Shown here piece after piece: positions 61,391 to 64,000 of a DNA stretch of 64,000 bases; position 1 is the first letter of the stretch, and each line of letters opens with the position of its first letter. The stretch comes from Planctomycetota bacterium. Lineage in GTDB: Bacteria > Planctomycetota > UBA1135 > GCA-002686595. The stretch is from positions 1 to 64,000 of the forward strand of contig NYUD01000043.1 in assembly GCA_002683825.1 (NCBI GenBank), written 5' to 3'. A program made the translations under genes and the position numbers. Under the pieces are notes generated by a model. The model did no database searches and was not told where the DNA came from. It saw only the letters and a list, made by a program, of their open reading frames with translations.

Positions 61391-63175
61391 ATGGTTCAAT
61401 CACGCCCCCCCTTCCTTCGCTGCACGATCGGCGCGATCACGGTCTTCGGTCTCGCGGGGCTCACGCTCGGCGCCGCGGACGCGGCCCGACTGGCCGCTTT
61501 TCATGGCTGGGAGCACCTCGGTCTGGACTGGCTCCAGCTGGAGCTCTGGAGCCGACAGCGGCCCCTCTTCCAGGCGGGGATCCTCGCCGCACTCAGCTTC
61601 GCCTTGATGCTCTTCGTCGAGACCCGCCCCCCCGGGGGTGGGCTCAGCGGTTTCTTGCGCAAACTCAACACTCTCCTCGGCTTCCCCCCGGTCGCAGTAC
61701 TCGCACTGGCGGCTTTCTTCGTGCTGCCGAACGCCCTTGCCGGCCTTCAACGCCCCGACGCTCCCGCGAACGCACCCAACGTGCTGTTCGTTCTCGTCGA
61801 TACCTGGCGCGCCGATCACGCCGGATTTCTCGGCTACGAACGCGATGTCTCCCCGAATCTCGACCGTCTCGTCGAAGAGGGCGTGGTCTTCGAACGCGCG
61901 ATCTCGTCCTCGGGTTGGACCCAGCCCGCGGTCGCTTCGCTCTTCACCGGCCTGATTCCCTCGCGCCACGGGGCGGTCAGTCAACCCCTGGCCCACACGC
62001 CCGTACGCGGCGCGTTGCTGCAACCGTTCGTGACCACCTTCGTCGAGATTTTCCGGGCCTCGGGTTGGAACACGGCCATGTGGTCCAACAACCCCAACAT
62101 CACGCCGGCCCGCGGCTTCGACCAGGGAGCCTCATACTTTCGGGACTACTACAGCCAGCGTGCGCGCACGCAGGATGACGACGTCGGCCGTGCCGAACGC
62201 ATGCTGCCCGACGTGGAGGCGTGGCTCGCCGAAGAGAATACAGGCGAGCGTCCCTTCTGCGCCTATGTGCACATCATGGACCCCCACTACCCCTACGTGG
62301 CCCCGGCCCCCTTCAAGGGCACGTTCGACAGATCGGGCCTGGACTTTCAGCTCCTGGGACCGGTTTGCCGCGAGATCATGACCGGCAAGCGCAGGCGTGA
62401 GGACATCACCCCCACGATGCGCCGGCGCATCGTCGACATCTACGACGAGGAGCTCCTGTACGTCGACAGCTACCTGGGCGAGTTTCTCCAGCGAATCTTC
62501 ACGGAACATCCGAACACCGTCGTCGTGCTCTCGGGCGATCACGGCGAGGAATTCCTCGAGCACGGCAACTACGGTCACGGCCACGCGATCTGGAACGAGC
62601 TCACGCACGTGCCCTTGGTCCTGTGGGCCCCCGACCTCGAACCGCAGCGCATTCCCCATCAGATGCGCCTGATGGACGTCTTTCCGACACTCCTGGAGCT
62701 GGCCGGAATCGGCGATCGGACCCCTCCGCACATCCAGGGCAAGACGCTCGCCCCTTTCTTCGAGGGAACGGAAAACACGGACCGCCTGGCGCCCGTGGAG
62801 ACCGGAGGTGACCAGAAGCCCGCCTGGCAGTGGCGCGCCGTTTCCGACGGCCGTTTCAAGTACCTCCGCCGCGAACGCAATCTGCCGGTCAAGAAGGCCG
62901 TCCCGCCCCTTTCGCCGGGAGAGGATCCGGAGGATTTTCCGATCGAGTACCTGTTCGACCTGAAGAACGATCCGTTCGAACAAGAAAACCTCTTCGAACT
63001 CGACCCCGTGAGGGCCGCCGATCTCTTCGCGCAGATGCGCAAGTTCGACTGGTACGTCCCACCCTCCGAACTCCTCAAGGCGGCCGCTCACAGTGCCGAT
63101 TTGAGCGCCGAGGATGCGAATAGGCTCGACGCCCTGGGCTACGGCGGCGACGACGACGGACACGGACATCCCTGA
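61391..63175 (+). CDS. membrane-anchored sulfatase-fold hydrolase without formylglycine motif
   Basis: 594 residues. Three hydrophobic segments in the first 120 residues (for example TIGAITVFGLAGLTLG, ILAALSFALMLFV, VAVLALAAFFVLP) anchor it; the rest lies outside. Sulfatase fold motifs: PNVLFVLVDTWRADH (metal Asp), ISSSGWTQPAVASLFTG, LSGDHGEEFLEHGNYGHG. The nucleophile position is Thr in W-T-Q-P-A, not C/S-x-P-S-R. It is related in type to the lipoprotein at 24603 and to LTA-synthase-like and phosphoethanolamine transferase enzymes. ATG 61391. It follows the isomerase after 138 bases and is probably a separate unit. Confidence 0.85.
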   Translation: MVQSRPPFLRCTIGAITVFGLAGLTLGAADAARLAAFHGWEHLGLDWLQLELWSRQRPLFQAGILAALSFALMLFVETRPPGGGLSGFLRKLNTLLGFPPVAVLALAAFFVLPNALAGLQRPDAPANAPNVLFVLVDTWRADHAGFLGYERDVSPNLDRLVEEGVVFERAISSSGWTQPAVASLFTGLIPSRHGAVSQPLAHTPVRGALLQPFVTTFVEIFRASGWNTAMWSNNPNITPARGFDQGASYFRDYYSQRARTQDDDVGRAERMLPDVEAWLAEENTGERPFCAYVHIMDPHYPYVAPAPFKGTFDRSGLDFQLLGPVCREIMTGKRRREDITPTMRRRIVDIYDEELLYVDSYLGEFLQRIFTEHPNTVVVLSGDHGEEFLEHGNYGHGHAIWNELTHVPLVLWAPDLEPQRIPHQMRLMDVFPTLLELAGIGDRTPPHIQGKTLAPFFEGTENTDRLAPVETGGDQKPAWQWRAVSDGRFKYLRRERNLPVKKAVPPLSPGEDPEDFPIEYLFDLKNDPFEQENLFELDPVRAADLFAQMRKFDWYVPPSELLKAAAHSADLSAEDANRLDALGYGGDDDGHGHP

Positions 63176-63226
63176 GATCGGTCCAAGGATCTTGGATTGA
63201 TCGAGGCGCCGGGTTCCAATGCGTGC

Positions 63227-63625
63227 ATGAAGTCCTTCCTCCTCCCGGAGATCGCCCTGCTTCTCCTCGTTCCCTGGCTCTCGGGCTGCGCGTTGGCGCA
63301 CACGACGATCAACGAACCGTTGAGCTTCGCCCAGGTGCAAGAGCTGGAGCCGGGCACGACCACGGCAAAAGAGGCCGTCAAGATCCTCGGTGCACCGGCC
63401 GACGTCGTGCAGTTGGGCCGACGCAGCGCCTACCGCTACGACCATCGCAACTCCAAGCGCGCGGGACTTTTTCTGGTGTTGGTCTTTCTATTCAATGAAG
63501 ACACGCGAACCGATCGGGTGTGGCTCTTCTTCGATGAGAACGAAGTCTTGACGCACCTCGGGGCGACCTTTGCAGCGGGCCAGACGGAATACGCCATGCC
63601 GTGGACCGACGTACACGAGGACTAG
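63227..63625 (+). CDS. small lipoprotein with SmpA/BamE-like pattern
   Basis: 132 residues. Start ATG 63227 (upstream frame lacks a signal). Lipobox LSGC at about residue 20. The segment VQELEPGTTTAKEAVKILGAPADVVQLG has the LxxGxTxxEVxxxLGxP pattern of SmpA/OmlA-type domains, such as BamE. A hydrophobic strand (GLFLVLVFLFN) follows. A role in outer membrane assembly would fit bamA elsewhere in the window, but the assignment is by pattern only. Confidence 0.6.
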   Translation: MKSFLLPEIALLLLVPWLSGCALAHTTINEPLSFAQVQELEPGTTTAKEAVKILGAPADVVQLGRRSAYRYDHRNSKRAGLFLVLVFLFNEDTRTDRVWLFFDENEVLTHLGATFAAGQTEYAMPWTDVHED

Positions 63626-63630
63626 CAGCC

Positions 63631-64000
63631 GTGTTGCGCATCCTGCCCGCGTTCGCCGCGCTGTTGCTCTCGGCCTGCGTTCAGTTCTCCTGGAACAAAG
63701 TTTCGCGCTATGCTCCGCTCGACCAGGATGCCATCGCAACCCTGGAACCGGGACGTTCCGATCTGGGCGATTGCCTGGAGCTCTGCGGCGCTCCGCTCGT
63801 TGTTCTGGAGACCGACGACGGACGAGGTGCTGTCCTGATCTACGCCTGGTATCACGAGAACAACCGCGGACTACGCCTCAGCACTCCCGTCAACGATTCC
63901 GCCTCGGTCGACTTCGACTATGACCGCTTCGAAGCGAACACACCTGGTATGGTCCTCTTCTTCGACCACGACTGGAAACTGTCGGCCCTTCGCCAGGGAC
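63631..64000 (+). CDS. second SmpA/BamE-like lipoprotein, truncated by the window end
   Basis: GTG start at 63631, five bases after the previous stop; at least 123 codons, open to the window edge. Lipobox LLSAC at about residue 16. LEPGRSDLGDCLELCGAPLVVLET shows the same pattern as the preceding lipoprotein, and YAWYHENNRG is similar in place to that protein's YRYDHRNSKR. The two are probably divergent tandem paralogues. The true length cannot be read. Confidence 0.6.
   Translation, partial: MLRILPAFAALLLSACVQFSWNKVSRYAPLDQDAIATLEPGRSDLGDCLELCGAPLVVLETDDGRGAVLIYAWYHENNRGLRLSTPVNDSASVDFDYDRFEANTPGMVLFFDHDWKLSALRQG

Overview
The window looks like a chromosomal segment of a GC-rich, Gram-negative, diderm bacterium, most probably a Planctomycetota lineage. 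The main evidence is the partial 16S rRNA gene (1-824, minus strand). Its 5' region carries, at 762-779, an exact match to the planctomycete FISH probe site Pla46, and its EUB338 region (470-487) lies between the general bacterial and the planctomycete (EUB338-II) versions. Consistent with this are a full lipid A/heptose gene set, an LpxC-FabZ fusion, a large membrane Ser/Thr kinase and a secreted matrixin-like protein. There is no sign of a prophage, insertion sequence or CRISPR array; the window reads as core plus lineage-specific chromosome.

Layout. (1) 1-1.2 kb: 16S rRNA 5' part with boxA and a candidate promoter, then an L,D-transpeptidase (1.2-2.6 kb) and a mostly empty 0.4-0.6 kb stretch. 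(2) 3-17 kb, all minus strand: core cluster glmU-prs-rplY-pth-rpsF-rpsR-rplI, an intrinsic terminator, dnaB-bamA, then lpxD-lpxC/fabZ-lpxA-Gfo/Idh oxidoreductase. (3) 17-24.6 kb: psd plus a carboxymuconolactone-decarboxylase-like gene; convergent to them a Ser/Thr kinase and an FHA-GAF-sigma54 activator overlapping by one base; a YkgJ-type Cys-cluster protein. (4) 24.6-30.4 kb: sulfatase-fold lipoprotein, a GT-C (Dpy19-like) membrane protein, a MamK-like actin and a degenerate GGDEF protein. (5) 30.6-32.2 kb: secreted FKBP isomerase followed by a predicted selenoprotein with an in-frame UGA in a CxxU motif and a SECIS-like hairpin directly downstream. (6) 32.2-38.3 kb: enoyl-CoA hydratase, heptosyltransferase, a tandem glutamate dehydrogenase pair in which the second member has lost active-site lysines, and a matrixin. 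(7) 38.4-43.3 kb, minus: TauE/SafE exporter, RfaE-like PfkB kinase, xylB-xylA. (8) 43.3-49.6 kb: permuted NlpC/P60-like lipoprotein, dynamin-like GTPase, a strong hairpin terminator, two secreted proteins of unknown function. (9) 49.7-54 kb, minus: hldE-hldD-lpxK-rpoZ and a small receiver-like protein. (10) 54.3-64 kb, plus: M28 peptidase, a heterodimeric ABC exporter pair with one degenerate ATP site, a parvulin-type isomerase, a membrane sulfatase-fold enzyme and two small lipoproteins, the last cut by the window end.

The genes work mainly on envelope construction: lipid A (lpxA/C/D/K), heptose (hldE/D, waaF), outer membrane assembly (bamA and periplasmic isomerases), phosphatidylethanolamine (psd), UDP-GlcNAc (glmU) and peptidoglycan cross-linking. 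A recurrent architectural feature is stop/start overlap of the form NTGA (ATGA, GTGA, TTGA, and probably CTGA), so many starts were set by this rule rather than by the longest open frame. The most notable finding is the AhpD-like selenoprotein at 31690-32226, which conventional gene calling splits into two fragments.
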